The position numbers and the translations under genes were made by a program. This document shows positions 1-10,625 of a DNA stretch of 20,098 nucleotides, one piece after another. Each line of letters opens with the position of its first letter. The first letter of the stretch is position 1. The stretch covers positions 906,097-926,194 of the forward strand of contig BFEA01000538.1 in the NCBI GenBank assembly GCA_003427395.1, read 5' to 3'. Under the pieces are notes generated by a model. That model saw only the letters and a program-made list of their open reading frames with translations. It was not told the origin of the DNA and did no database searches. The stretch comes from Chara braunii (taxonomy: Eukaryota; Streptophyta; Charophyceae; Charales; Characeae).

Positions 1-640
1 GTGGCTTGCATGTTTTGTAGTGTTGAGTGATTTCTCATCGAGTGTAGGCATGGTGGTGCGGAGAGTTTCGGCGGTATTGTCGTGGTTGTGCAGCAAGTGC
101 GTATGCTTTGTCTTTTAGCATTATGCCCGTGCAGCGTGAGGCACGTTTTTGAAAAGGTTTTTGGTGATTGTTTCAGTATGTGTACAGGGTTGTCGTTAGT
201 GCTTCTCTTTTTTTTTTTTTTTTTTTTGGGCCGTGGTAGCTTTGTTTTGATATATGGTGCAGTGACGCCATGTTTTGGTGTTGTCGTTTCGGTTTTGTTT
301 TTTGTGAGAGCATATTTATTTTTTATTTTTTAGGCTGTTGTAGTGCATATCTGTGGGGTACAGTAGTCAGCTATGCACCGAGGGACCGTGATACGCTTCT
401 TTTTTTGGGGGGTTTATGTATATGTGTAGGGTCAGTTATGTACATGCATGCAGGTGTGTTTATTTTTTAATACGTTTATCTTTAGGACAGTGCTTATGTG
501 TATGTGTGTGTGAAGGTGTATTATTATTATTATTTTTTTTGGGAGGGTTGTTGGTTTGTATGTTGATAAAAAAAAATGTATGAGTGTGTGTGTATGTGTG
601 TGAGTGTGTGTGTTTGTGTGTGTGTGTGTGTGTGTGTCCC
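1..640. repeat. Direct repeat copy 1 (left), 3'-UTR-like, ending in a TG tract
   Basis: This stretch matches 16297 to about 16960 in the same orientation. The first 100 bases are nearly identical, and small substitutions and indels follow in the homopolymer and TG tracts. The left edge is the window edge, so the repeat probably continues outside. It lies about 100 bases past the stop of the minus-strand reverse transcriptase block, in the position of its 3' untranslated region. The right part is a T-rich run near 210-228 and an imperfect (TG)n tract at about 587-638. Short open frames here are Phe/Val/Cys- or Thr/His-rich low-complexity readings and are not called as genes. Confidence 0.85.
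587..638. repeat. Imperfect (TG)n microsatellite
   Basis: TG dinucleotides are interrupted by occasional A and T. The matching tract in the second repeat copy (16891-16951) is longer and almost pure, so the array has changed length between the two copies. Confidence 0.9.
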
Positions 641-1959
641 TCCCTCGTTCCCTCGTGATGGGGGTCATGAGGGGGATCAGGTGCAGATGATGAACCTGTC
701 CCCCTCATGGGTTAAGGTCCTCCATCCGTACCAGCCAGTCAGTTTGGCTGGCCACACACACGTTGTTGACTAATTTGTTCATTTAAGAGATCAAGTATTT
801 GCTGCGCTGAGCATCTGAATAGTTGGTATTGATCATGATGTTTTAGGATGTCAATTGTTAGGCGGAGGCATCTGCTTGATGGAAAGCCATTTTGAGTCAT
901 TATGTTTATTAGTTTGAGGATTTGTGTGGCTGCATTCATGCTGTTATTTCCGATAGTCATTGTAGTGACTATCTGTGGGATTAGTATTTTTATTGATTGC
1001 ATTATTGGTTTGTTGGATTTGTATTTGAGGAGTCTGATGATATTGAAGTTGAGAAGGTTCTTTTTATTGAATTTGTGGGTGGAGTATAGTCCTTCTTGCA
1101 CATTGGTGACTTGGATGGTTATATTTAGGAAGTTGCATTCCGTTCCAATGGGTTCGTGACCTATGCTGGGGGTGTATGTTGTTTGGTCGTTTATTGTTAC
1201 ATATTTTAGTGGGTATATATAGTCTGTGCTTCTGGGGCTTGTGATTTTTGGGTTCATGAATTTTGTGATTTGGTTGTTATCGATTGTATGTAGGTCATCA
1301 AAGTATCTAAAAGTGTGGGCAAAGAGTGGTAGGAGGTGCTGGTTTCTTTTGTGTGTGAGTTTCTTCATAAATTTATATTCGAACATGAAGAAGTATAGGT
1401 TGCACCATATGGGGCAGCAGCTAACACCCATCGGTATGCCAAGGGTTTGTCTCCATGTGTGATCCCCAAGCAATGTGTGAGCATTGTTGACAAGCCATAT
1501 GTTCATTTGAATTATGTCTTCGGCTGAAAAATTAGATTTGGTTTGGTCATGATGTGCAGACCATGAGCATTCTATTGTGTGTGACTCTTGATTTGTTCTG
1601 TAAGAATAGTATACTGTAGCATTGGTGCCGTATGTTCTTTTGGCAGCAGTAAATGCCAGTTTGACGAAGAAACGTATGGCATTGGGAAGTCTATTTGGTG
1701 ATTGGTCTATGGGGATGGTTTCATAACATCGGGTTATGTCGGCTGCAAATATGTTGTGTTCCTTGTTGGGGATATTATATATGTAGTCTGCTGTGGAGTT
1801 AGTGATCCACCAGAATGGTACTGTGTGTCCTTTTTCTTGCACTGTGAGTTCAGAGAGTTTTCCACAGTGTTCTTTGATGGGTTCTTGAAGTTTTTTCAGG
1901 ATTTTAGAGCATGCATCTGCAAGTGGTGAGAGGAGTACATCAGCAGCATTTGTAAGCCA

Positions 1960-1962
1960 TCA
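1960..1962 (-). other. In-frame TGA inside the RT
   Basis: The frame reads HKNKF, stop, WLTNAAD, and continues open into motif A. In related RTs, as I recall them, this position is usually Arg (…RFI…), so a CGA to TGA transition is the simplest explanation. Confidence 0.85.
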
Positions 1963-2535
1963 GAATTTGTTTTTGTGGTTATTGTATGTGGCGAAGAGAT
2001 AGGGTATATCAGGTTTGCCTATGAGAATCGTTGGAAAACGTGTAGTGAGTTTTTGAGTGAGGAAGTATATGAGTTCACCTTTTCTTTGTTGAGTGGGTGT
2101 GAAGTCGGGTCTTGAGAGGCGTTGAAGTGCCAGGAATCTGAGCAGATTAATGCAGCAGATGGTGGGTGTGTTGGGTGCTTTATCAACTCCGACTATATAG
2201 AAGTTGTGGGTCATATATTCTATTTGTTTGTGTATGGCATGGTTGTGTATGTTAGTAGCGTTGTTCTTTGGGAATCTTTTTAGATTGTTTGTTAAAATCT
2301 CATGTAATTCTCGTGTGGCCGCGTCTACTTGTTGTTGCTTGATTACATGTTCTGATCTGAGTTTTTGGATTACTTCGTCCCATGCTTGGTGACATTCATG
2401 GTGGATTGAATGGGGGTTGTTTTGTGTTGGGGGTATGTGGTTCATTCCTGCTTCAATCGTCGTCATGAGTTGGGGGTTTGTGAAGATATCCATTTTCATG
2501 GTGATGACATGTGGGGGCATGTGGTCTGGCATGAG

Positions 2536-2538
2536 TCA
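2536..2538 (-). other. In-frame TGA in the RT N-terminal region
   Basis: The frame reads FTETVAE, stop, LMPDHMPPHV. Both sides align in order with the same family (a Cys-x-Cys cluster upstream, the VDKA motif downstream), so translation must once have crossed this codon. A single C to T change at a CGA codon would produce it. Confidence 0.75.
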
Positions 2539-2886
2539 TTCGGCTACCGTCTCGGTAAATTGTTCAAAGCGGTGCTGTTGGCAGTAGCACTTGTCTTTTT
2601 GTTCTTCGTACCATTTATTTAGTTCAAAGTTATGAAAAATTGTTGCTGGCTTGTATTGTACTCGTGCGATAGGATTGTCATATGTCCATCCAAACGTGAA
2701 ATGATCGAGAGAGTTAAGTGCTTGGGGAATGTGCTTTTGGATGAGGGTTTGGAATAGTGTTCTTGGTTTGATTCTTTCAAAGAGCTTGTTATGATAGTGC
2801 AGATGTATTATGTGTTTGGTTTGTTCCTTGTAATTGCGTCAGCCAAGTCGTCCATGTGGTAGACGTTGGAGTCTTCCGTGGGGTAC

Positions 2887-2913
2887 CTGCATGAAAAAAT
2901 TCTGGGGTTAGTT
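2887..2913 (-). other. 3' splice site in front of the RT block
   Basis: On the minus strand, AACTAAC at 2913-2907 is followed by a T-rich stretch and ATGCAG ending at 2887. The branch-point A lies about 21 bases before the AG. The RT reading frame has a TAA just upstream of the site, as expected if the upstream sequence is intron. The exon would start at 2886. Confidence 0.55.
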
Positions 2914-2914
2914 G

Positions 2915-4750
2915 CTAGGTTTTTCATGTAACCCATTAGTGTCTGTGTATATGGTTATTTTCATTGGTGCTGTACAAGAATTTAATTACTGATTGTGGGG
3001 GAGGGAGTTTCTTCTGGGGTGGTTTTTTCAGAGGTCGTGTGTGTGTGCGCAGGAGCAAACATCAGATAGAGAACAGGGTCCAGGGAGTAGGCGAGAGGAA
3101 AGGTCGAAGGGTGTGCGTAGAGCAAGGGGTTGAGGCCGTAGGAATGTGCAGAGGGATTTCTTGGTAGAAAATATTTGGCAAGGTAAAGGGTTGTGGGGTG
3201 GGGGGATTGCTGGGAATGAGAGGTGTAGTAGAGCACAGGTTTTTTTTTTTTAAGGAGGAGCAGGGGTGGGGTTGTACGGTAGTGCATAAAACGGTTGGTT
3301 GGGTGGGGGAGGTAAGAAGGATACGAAATGCAGATGGGGCATTTGGTTCCATGTGTTGTTTTTGGCAAAGAGAGGACGAGCAGGAGAGAGGAAAAAGGTG
3401 AGTCAAAAAGGTCTACTTCGCACATGATTTTGGGGGGTTAGCCAATCCTCAAGGTAAGTTTAAAACCTGTCGGTGGCTATCCTAGCTAGCCAAAAAGTCT
3501 TCTGAAACAATCTGCTCTAGTCTTACGAAAGGGGTTCAGGAGCTACTGTTGACAATTGTCAGGAACGGAGATGTTTTAACATAAACATTTATCAAATGGA
3601 TGAGTATTTTCAAGGTCACACCTTCTATTCTATTCCTTTCCTCACTCCGTAGTCTACTACCAGGGACTGAGCTTCCTTGCTCAGACCTCGAATAGTAGGT
3701 AGATAGTGTAGTGGTGTGGCTGTTCCTAGGTATCAACATTATTGTAATGATCTACTTATTTTATTATCTAAAGGTAGCCTAGGGATATTGCTGCTGTGTA
3801 GTGATAGCTATGTTTAGTTTGCAGTTGGTGAGGGGGGGCAGTGGATGGATATGTAAGAATGTAAGCACGTAATCTTCAGGTTCCTGGTTGAGGCCTATTG
3901 GAGGAATTCATGGCATAGGAAGATGTGTGTGCGAGTGTGTGGTTGGAGATACTTCTACAGAGTGTATGCAGGGATGGTTGAGGAAGAGGTGTGGTGGAAG
4001 GGTGACAGAGGGCGTTCGGGAGAGCACTAAAATCAGGAAGGTCTGGGAGACGTCTATTGCTGGAAGGAGCATGGAGACCAGGGTATGAGGACTTCATTGT
4101 GTAGAGTGGGGGGTTATGTGGAGGGTGTTCTCTATTAATGAGCACATTCAGGCAGAGGGCAGGGAGGTTAGGATGCGAGTACAGGAAAAAGGTAAAAATG
4201 AACATAAGGATATCATTCAATATGGCACAAATCAGAGATGAACATCCTTCTGTTTGGGCGCCTGGGCCATCTATCGGACCATGGTCCTTGTATATTTATT
4301 TAAAACTCAAGCAGCATGCAGGGCAGGGTTTCCATGTTTTATTTTGGGGCCAGAAGCTTCCTCAGGGTGAGGTCAGATTCGGGATTCAATCCGCCGATTT
4401 TTGAAGAACACAGTTGTGATTTAGCCAATCAAGTGGTAGAATTTTACTTGGTGGCGATTATTACATGGAACCAGCTGGATAAAAACTAATGATGATTAAT
4501 AAATAAAGATGATAAGGAATTGGGGAGGCATAAGAGTTCAGGGGTTGACGTCTATCCTATCGAATACCGTCATGCACATTTTGGTCTAAGAGGGACACTT
4601 CTGCTTGCTCAGGGATGACCGAGAGGAACAGTGGAGTAAGACCATAGTTGACATGTGAGTTATTCCTATCCTGGAACTTGCTAAACATGCTCATACTTGG
4701 AGTGGGGGCTGGCTTAGCTTGCAACGAGGTTGTGCTTGTTGAGCTATGTT
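2915..4750. other. Spacer between the RT and ORF1-like blocks, no recognised gene
   Basis: Only short, GT-rich or Pro/Thr-rich frames occur here and none shows a family motif. It has a T run at 3240-3250 and G-rich stretches around 3000 and 3830. It could be a large intron or a later insertion within one minus-strand element; nothing visible decides this. Confidence 0.5.
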
Positions 4751-4751
4751 G

Positions 4752-7344
4752 CTAAACTGAATCGTCGCCTGAAGTCTTGAGGTTACTGAATCTTTTAACA
4801 GCATTGCAGTGGTAGCAGTCCACTTGGTCATTCAGTAGGATCTTCTGCGGGTCTTGGGAGTACTTGCTGGTTGGAGGTCTCTTTTTCTTGTTGCTGCTGC
4901 TGCTGTAGTCGCCAGGTCTGTATTGTCGGCACACTCGCATCCCATGCAATCGTGGAAGAGGTCTGTCCTCCTGGGTATCGGCCATGACGTCTTATGTAGT
5001 TTCCCAGAGCCGCAAAGCCGTGTCATGAGCGATGGGTAACTGCGTAGATTCAGAGATCAGTGAGTGACAGTGGGTTGCGGCTGTAGTCGTTGACAAGAGT
5101 CCTCCTGGTGTTTTTGTTAGTGTTTGTGGCGCACGGGTTTCCTGGACTACGTCAGTCGAGTAGCTGTCGCCAAGGTTTGCATCAATTAGCGAGCACTCGA
5201 CATCATACTGGGGGGTGTGTCCGGGGACGGTGAACCAAGGACAATGGGGTTGTGACGGCGGGAACCTTGTGGAGGGGGGGATGTTGACTGATTTGCCTGC
5301 TGTTGGGCGTGGTGTGCGAGGAATTGGTGAATGGGGGAAAGCCAACTTGAGGACCGTTGTACGTTCTGTGACAGTGTGGGTGTCGGTGAAGATCTAATGT
5401 CGGCGGGTGCGGGTGCGGGGAGTTGCTGTGCTGTTGCAAGAACAGTTTGCGGGAACCGTTGGGCCTGCAGATTGTGCTGTGATGATTGAGGCTGTGAGCT
5501 AGTGGGTTGCTGAGGATTGCGTGTTGTTAGTGCAGTGGGCTGTTGGGAGTTGCGGGGTTGTGGGTGCGGTGCTTGCAGGTGTTCGTGTTGATTTGGGTGC
5601 TGTGCATTTGTGCTGTGCAGGTTGGTGGTTTGGAGAGGTGGCTGATGCGGGGCTTGTTGTGCATTGTTTGGCTGCTGTTGCTGCTGAGCCCTTCTTTCTG
5701 CCATGAGTTTTTCCTTGCGTTTCTGCCATCTGCCCTTTTGCGATCTTTTTGTGGTTTGGGCATCGTTGTTTCTTTTGGCTCTTCGTGTATTGTGCAGTGT
5801 TGTGCTGGGCATTGAGTGGGAAGGTGCGTGTGCAATGATAGGGGTAGTATGTTGTGGTTGTGCAGTTGGTGGAGGCGGTTGTGCAGCAGGGTGAGTGTGC
5901 GTGTTGTTAGGGAGGGCAGAGTTTGCAGGTGCATGGGTGGGTTCAATGTGGGCTATTGGTTGCGTGGGTGTGTGTGAAGGGAATGGGTTGGGGTGGTGAA
6001 CATATTGGTGGGGTGCCTGTTGCGACTACGTTGGATGATGTCAGGCGTTGGATTGTTCTTGCGTTTGGTGAGTGAAGGTGGAGGGTCTTGGGTTTGATGT
6101 GCAGCAGGCAGCAGAGTAGCCAAGAATTTCTTGGCCAGCGACATTTCCCTGTATGGTTCTCTATCCGCAAGTTGGTCAATAGTGGATTGAGGGTTAGCAA
6201 CCAGCAGATGCGTCAGGTTCATCATGTGCCTGCGCATGTAGAGGAAAGTGACTTGCAGCTTAACAGGTTTTTTCCATTCATTCTGCAGTTTGTTAGTAAG
6301 TTCCATCATCCTCATCATATCAGAGGGAACCTCAGCCTCAGAGATATCGAGGTTTGCTATGTAGAACCATAGCATGTGATCAAACCATGTGATCACACCT
6401 CCATGCATGGGGCAATTGCACTTTAGATAAGGTCTACCGGAGTTCCATAGTTTCTTGAACTCATGGAGCTCAGCAGTAGGTTTTTGCACCGCCTTCTGGT
6501 GGAGCAGTGGGTGGCAGTTGGAACATTTGGAGTTGTCAAGAGGTCCGAGGATCGGGAAGTTGGCATCGATTGCTGTTTTGCAGATGGTGGCTTTTTGGGC
6601 CTCTTCTCTGCAGTCGGCAAGATCTGCTTCCGACAGGTTAGCAAAAGTTGCATATGCTTGGATGGTGATGGGGTCAATGTGATTGAAAGGGTCAAGCAGC
6701 CAAAGCTTGTTGTCATATCTGCTGCTGATGCTTTCAATCCACCTGAGTGTTTGGACCGGTATGAATGGTGCATCTGGCGTCATTCTGAAGAAGTTGGTTT
6801 TGTGTGGGGTGGGTGTGGCGACAGCAGGCTGGGCTGCTTGTTGTTGTCGTTCCGCCCGCCTCTTCAAATACCAATCTTTTTCTGCTTGTGAAGGGTTGAG
6901 GTGTGCGATGACTTGTAGTCTGTGCTCGTCAGTGTTGTCAAATGTGTTGACATCCCCTGTGGCATTCAGATGCGCAGAGTTGAAGCCATGCAAGTCAAGG
7001 ATGACCTTCTCCGTTTTTGCGACGATCGTGTCCATTTCCCGGTTCTGCAGTGCTGCTTGCTTGAGAATGGCGGCAATGTCCTTGGCATAAGTTTGGATGA
7101 TGGGTCCCTCTTCTCCTCTGAGTGTTTGCCACTTGGCAACAATGATCGCCCAATCTGAGAAGTGTAGGTTCTCAATGAGGAAGGGGGCTTGCGCGTTGCT
7201 GGGTTCATGTACTTGATTCAATACTTGCTCCGGGAGGGCTAGCATGGCAATCTCCGCATGCACACTTGGAGGTGTCAGGTGGATGAACCGCCGGGCTTTC
7301 TCTGCCAGCTTGTGATGCCATCCCTTGTTGGCTTCTGATTCATC
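4752..7344 (-). pseudogene. ORF1-like block of the same element, unrecognised, frameshifted
   Basis: The main frame (about 7350 to 6030) encodes some 440 residues of balanced composition. A Cys/His cluster is present: C276, C279, H280 and H284, then C311, C313 and H316 counted from the ATG at 7350, which could bind zinc. Near 6030 the sense passes to another frame encoding a Pro/Gln/His-rich tail with a basic stretch (KRSQKGRWQKRKEKL) and a poly-Gln run. It changes frame again at a C6 run (5210-5215) into a segment running to 4752 with one TAA at 4992-4994 and a CYHC motif near the end. The block lies on the same strand just 5' of the RT, which suggests a nucleic-acid-binding ORF1 partner. 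I recognise no family. Spliced introns could explain some frame changes instead of mutation. Confidence 0.6.
5210..5215 (-). other. C6 run at a frame change in the ORF1-like block
   Basis: On the minus strand six C residues sit where the Pro/Gln-rich frame is about to end at 5186 and a second protein-like frame (YDVECSLIDANLGDSY) takes over. Gain or loss of one base here, in the genome or in the assembly, would join the two. Confidence 0.5.
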
Positions 7345-7377
7345 CTGCATGTGACGGATTCGAACGCATTGTTAGTA
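7345..7377 (-). other. Textbook 3' splice site in front of the ORF1-like block
   Basis: TACTAAC at 7377-7371 (minus strand) is followed by ATGCAG ending at 7345. The branch A at 7372 lies 27 bases before the AG. A run of T (A on the plus strand, 7389-7400) lies upstream. The coding frame has TAA within the branch-point motif, so an exon starting at 7344 (GAT GAA TCA) is likely. The ATG overlapping the acceptor at 7350 is then probably not the real start. Confidence 0.65.
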
Positions 7378-7399
7378 TAGGGTGTTTTAAAAAAAAAAA

Positions 7400-8345
7400 A
7401 GGGGGGTTTATGGATAACGTGTGGGTTAGGATGTGATGTTTGTGTAGAAGGGGGTAGTTTTTGATTGGTCAGGGGTTTTGGCGAGATTTTAATTAAAGGG
7501 CGAGTTACTGGTTTAATGTTAATATGGCATTGCAAAAAATTAAATATTCATGTGTAGTCTGTTGTGTTGTTATTGTTGTTTTATTTTGTATGTGGGGCTA
7601 ATCGTTGATCGGTGTTAGTCGGGATGTTTTTTTCAGGGGGTTGGGCATCTCACAGGTCTTGTGTTTCTTGAGTTTTCGTGTAATGGGATTTTATTGTGAG
7701 GACATTCTTGGAGGGAGACTTGCTATAGTAAAGGTTAGTAGTTGGGAAAAATTTATAGTGCTAGGTCTGACTAAGGAGCAGGTTCAGGTAAATGAAGTGT
7801 CATGTGCAGCTTGAGATTAGTTATGTGTGTGCTGTTGTATTGACGAAAAGACGTTTGTTGGGTCTGCGATCCCTAGTGTCAGTAAATAGGATATTTAGGT
7901 ATTATATTGGCCTATTGAATCGTGACTGTTCATACATTTTTTTGGTTCTACTTCTTAGTGTCGTGATATTAGGGGTAATTATAAATTTGGCAGGCATTTT
8001 TTTATCGTACGCATTATTTCTTTGTGAAGTAAAAAGGTTTTTGTATAAGTATAGAGAGAAAGATGTGAGAATTGTAAGTTAATATTTTAAGTATTTTTTA
8101 TTGTTACTTTTATTATTATTATTGTTTTATCCAACTTTCAAAATAAGAAGATCCTTGCCTTATTGGGTTTGTCTAAAGGGAGTATGTAGTATAGTAGGAT
8201 CCATATGAAGGAAGAATATCTCATTCTGTTATTTTGGGGGAGGGGGGGTTGAGAGGGGGTTCATTCTTAGTTGACCCGAGGGCGTGCGTCGCTTTCATAA
8301 AAAACCACAGCCAGACGGGGCTGGGTGAGGCTCACCCGGCCAGAG
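7400..8345. other. Intergenic, no recognised gene
   Basis: AT-rich DNA with short hydrophobic plus-strand frames (for example 7792-8082). No motif, codon bias or homologous neighbour supports translation. It would contain the upstream exon or exons of the ORF1-like block if the splice site at 7345 is used. Confidence 0.5.
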
Positions 8346-9689
8346 CTATCCAGTCGCAACAAATCAGTGCGCTAAGCTCTATCTCAATCACCATCCTGGT
8401 TTCGACGGAATACTCAACCAATCGAAAAAACGGGCGTTCAGCTAATTAAAGGGATGATTCGACCGTTGATTCCTCTAACTAGGCCAAGGCTAATAAGAAA
8501 ATATACATGATTAAAACGTAAACTTCTCAGAAACCTATCTATTATTCCAACCCTATCCACCTCTGTCCGGGCACCGATGAGTAGGCGTAACATCAGAATA
8601 ACGAAATTTAGTGTACTTGTATTTTCAATCCAACCAAATAAATCATTACCACCAGGTACCAAATTGGGGCAATGGATCGACGACCATCATCAAGATGAGA
8701 ACCCAGTTCCACAAAAAACCCGTAACCTACCTATTTAACGTTCTCGCCGGAAAGCAACGAGTCGCAAACGGTATAACAAAGTTTCAATTCGCCCTATCCA
8801 GTCACAACGAATCAGTGCGCTAAGCTCTTTCTCAATCACCATCCTGGTTTCGACGGAATACTCAACCAATCAAAAAACGAGTGTCAGCCAATTAAGGGAA
8901 AAGATTCAGCCGTTGATTCCTTTAACAGGGCCAAGGTTGCTTCAAAAATATAGATGATTAAACACGTAAACTTCTAAGAACCCTGTCTACTATTCGAACC
9001 CTAGCCACCTCTGTCCGGGCATCGATGGGTAGGCGTGACATCAAAATAACGAAATCTAGTATACCTGTATTTTCAATCCAACCAAACAAATCATTATCAC
9101 CAGGTACCAAATTAGGGCAATGCATCGACGACCATCATCAAGATGAGAACTCAGTTCCACGAAAACCTGTGACCTACCTATTTAACGTTCTCGCTGGAAA
9201 GCAACGAGTCGCAAATGGTATAAAAAAGTTTCAATCCGCCCTATCCAGTCGCAACGAATCAGTGCGCTAAGCTCTTTCTTAATCACCATCCTAGTTTCGA
9301 CAGAATACTCAACCAATCAAAAAACGAGCGTCCAGCCAATTAAAGGAAAAGATTCAGCCGTTGATTCCTCTAACTGGGCCAAGGCTACTACGAAAATATA
9401 CATGATTAAACACGTAAACTTCTTAGAAACCTATTTACTATTCGAACCCTATCCACCTTTGTCCGGGCACCGATGGGTAGGCATGACACCAAGATAACGA
9501 AATCTAGTGTACTTGTATTTTCAATCCAACCAAACAAATTATTATCACCAGGTACCAAATTAGGGCAATGCATCGACGACCATCATCAAGATGAGAACCC
9601 AGTTCCACAAAAATCCGTGACCCACTTGTTTAGCGTTCTCGCCGGAAAGCAGCGAGTCGCAAACGGCATAATCAAAGTTTCAATTCGCC
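8346..9689. repeat. Three tandem 447-448 bp repeat units
   Basis: The units are 8346-8793, 8794-9240 and 9241-9689. Each begins with CTATCCAGTC(G/A)CAAC. They differ by scattered substitutions and one-base indels. The similarity starts and stops sharply: before 8346 and after about 9689 the sequence is unrelated. Each unit contains the same plus-strand frame (core LGQCIDDHHQDEN, ending NESVR then stop in the first two) and a partly open minus-strand frame. This may be a satellite or a triplicated gene fragment. GC content looks higher than in the flanks. I recognise no family. Confidence 0.9.
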
Positions 9690-10302
9690 CATTCTTCTCT
9701 TACCAGTGTTATAATATACTGTATCAAAGGTCCAAAGGGTAGGAAGGTGCGAGTAACACTACATCCGAAGTATGGATCTTGGCTACAGTGGGTAGGCTCG
9801 ATCAAGGTTGGAGCCTTGTGTCGGCATTTTTTCAACAGCTCTGCGTAGTGTTAGATTGCAGCAAGAAGTCTATCATCTATTTTCCCGGGAGTCGATGCTT
9901 ATGGATGTATTCACCTCGTTCGTCTCCAGTTCTTCACTCAGATAGGGTTATGTACGTTGTCGTAACACAACAGTGTTATATATCTATAATAAAAAAAAAC
10001 CGCTGATCGGGTGAAAGTTCTGATATGTACGGTGCGCGGTTTTGCCTATTAGTCTTCCCCATCTCTCTCTCGTTCTTGTCAAGGAGTTTACCTAGTTATC
10101 ATTAGTTAAAAATAGGTTACGGCAGGTGTATGGTTGTGCCCCTACAGAGCGGCCACCATCTCATCGCACCCGCGCTCCATTCTCCCACTGTCTACGCCAT
10201 TCCCCATGGCAAGCTCAGGTAATGGATAGCTGAATGACAACTATTCCTGTGCAGTCACTTTCTATCTGTGTATCGTGGCGGCATCATTACCATTGTGCTA
10301 AA
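9690..10302. other. No recognised gene
   Basis: Mixed-composition DNA following the tandem repeats. A 75-codon plus-strand frame (9779-10006) has no motif and is not called. Confidence 0.5.
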
Positions 10303-10625
10303 AAAAGGGGGTTTAATTTTTAATTTTTTATATTTTTATATTTACATATATATTTTTTTTTTAATTTTAAAAAAAGGGTGATTTATCTATATTTTATTAT
10401 TACTATTATTATTTATATATATATATATATATATTTATTGTTATTTTTTATTTTATATTATATATATATATTCTTATATATATATATTTATTATTATTAT
10501 TTTTTATTTTTTATTTTTTGGTTTTTATTTTTAAATTTATATATTTTTTATTTTTAGTTTTTTATTTAATTATTGATTTATTTATTTATTTGTTAATTTT
10601 GTGCTTTAAATTTACATTATGAAAT
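10303..10625. repeat. AT-rich low-complexity tract
   Basis: About 320 bases made almost entirely of A and T, with TTTTTA, TTATTATT and TATATA arrays. There is no coding potential. Such DNA can be a matrix-attachment-like region or a decayed microsatellite; nothing here separates these. Confidence 0.85.

Larger units (their letters stand above)
739..2886 (-). pseudogene. Penelope-like reverse transcriptase, broken by in-frame stops
   Basis: One minus-strand frame runs from about 2830 to 739. It is interrupted by TGA at 2536-2538 and 1960-1962 (and at 2839-2841 if that frame applies at the 5' end). The last segment (from 1842 in this frame) has RT motif A FAADITRCYETIP at residues 32-44, motif B LGIPMGVSCCPIWCNLYFF at 134-152, and motif C FRYFDDL at 178-184, with catalytic YFDD at 1294-1305. 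The middle segment holds YIVGVDKAPNTP, at the place of the DKG motif of Penelope-like RTs, and a CYC...H cluster near 2560-2590. From memory, the motif order and C-terminal part resemble a large family of cnidarian RT proteins (IPMGTNCAPLLADL type). No GIY-YIG domain follows the RT. The first 60 bases read better in another frame. Subfamily is not settled; the RT call is firm. Confidence 0.9.

Noticed and set aside
1-640. LTRs of an LTR retrotransposon paired with 16297-16960
   Set aside because: No integrase, protease or RNase H lies between them, the RT is not of LTR type, and no primer-binding site or TG...CA ends were seen.
902-1462. Hydrophobic plus-strand frames over the RT
   Set aside because: They are antisense shadows of the RT block, which has clear motifs on the minus strand.
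739-2886. TGA as a Trp codon (alternative genetic code)
   Set aside because: Trp is encoded by TGG throughout the block, TGA also ends the block at 739, and at 1960 Arg is the expected residue.
8346-9689. CRISPR-like array
   Set aside because: Units are 448 bp, adjacent and without spacers, in a eukaryotic context.
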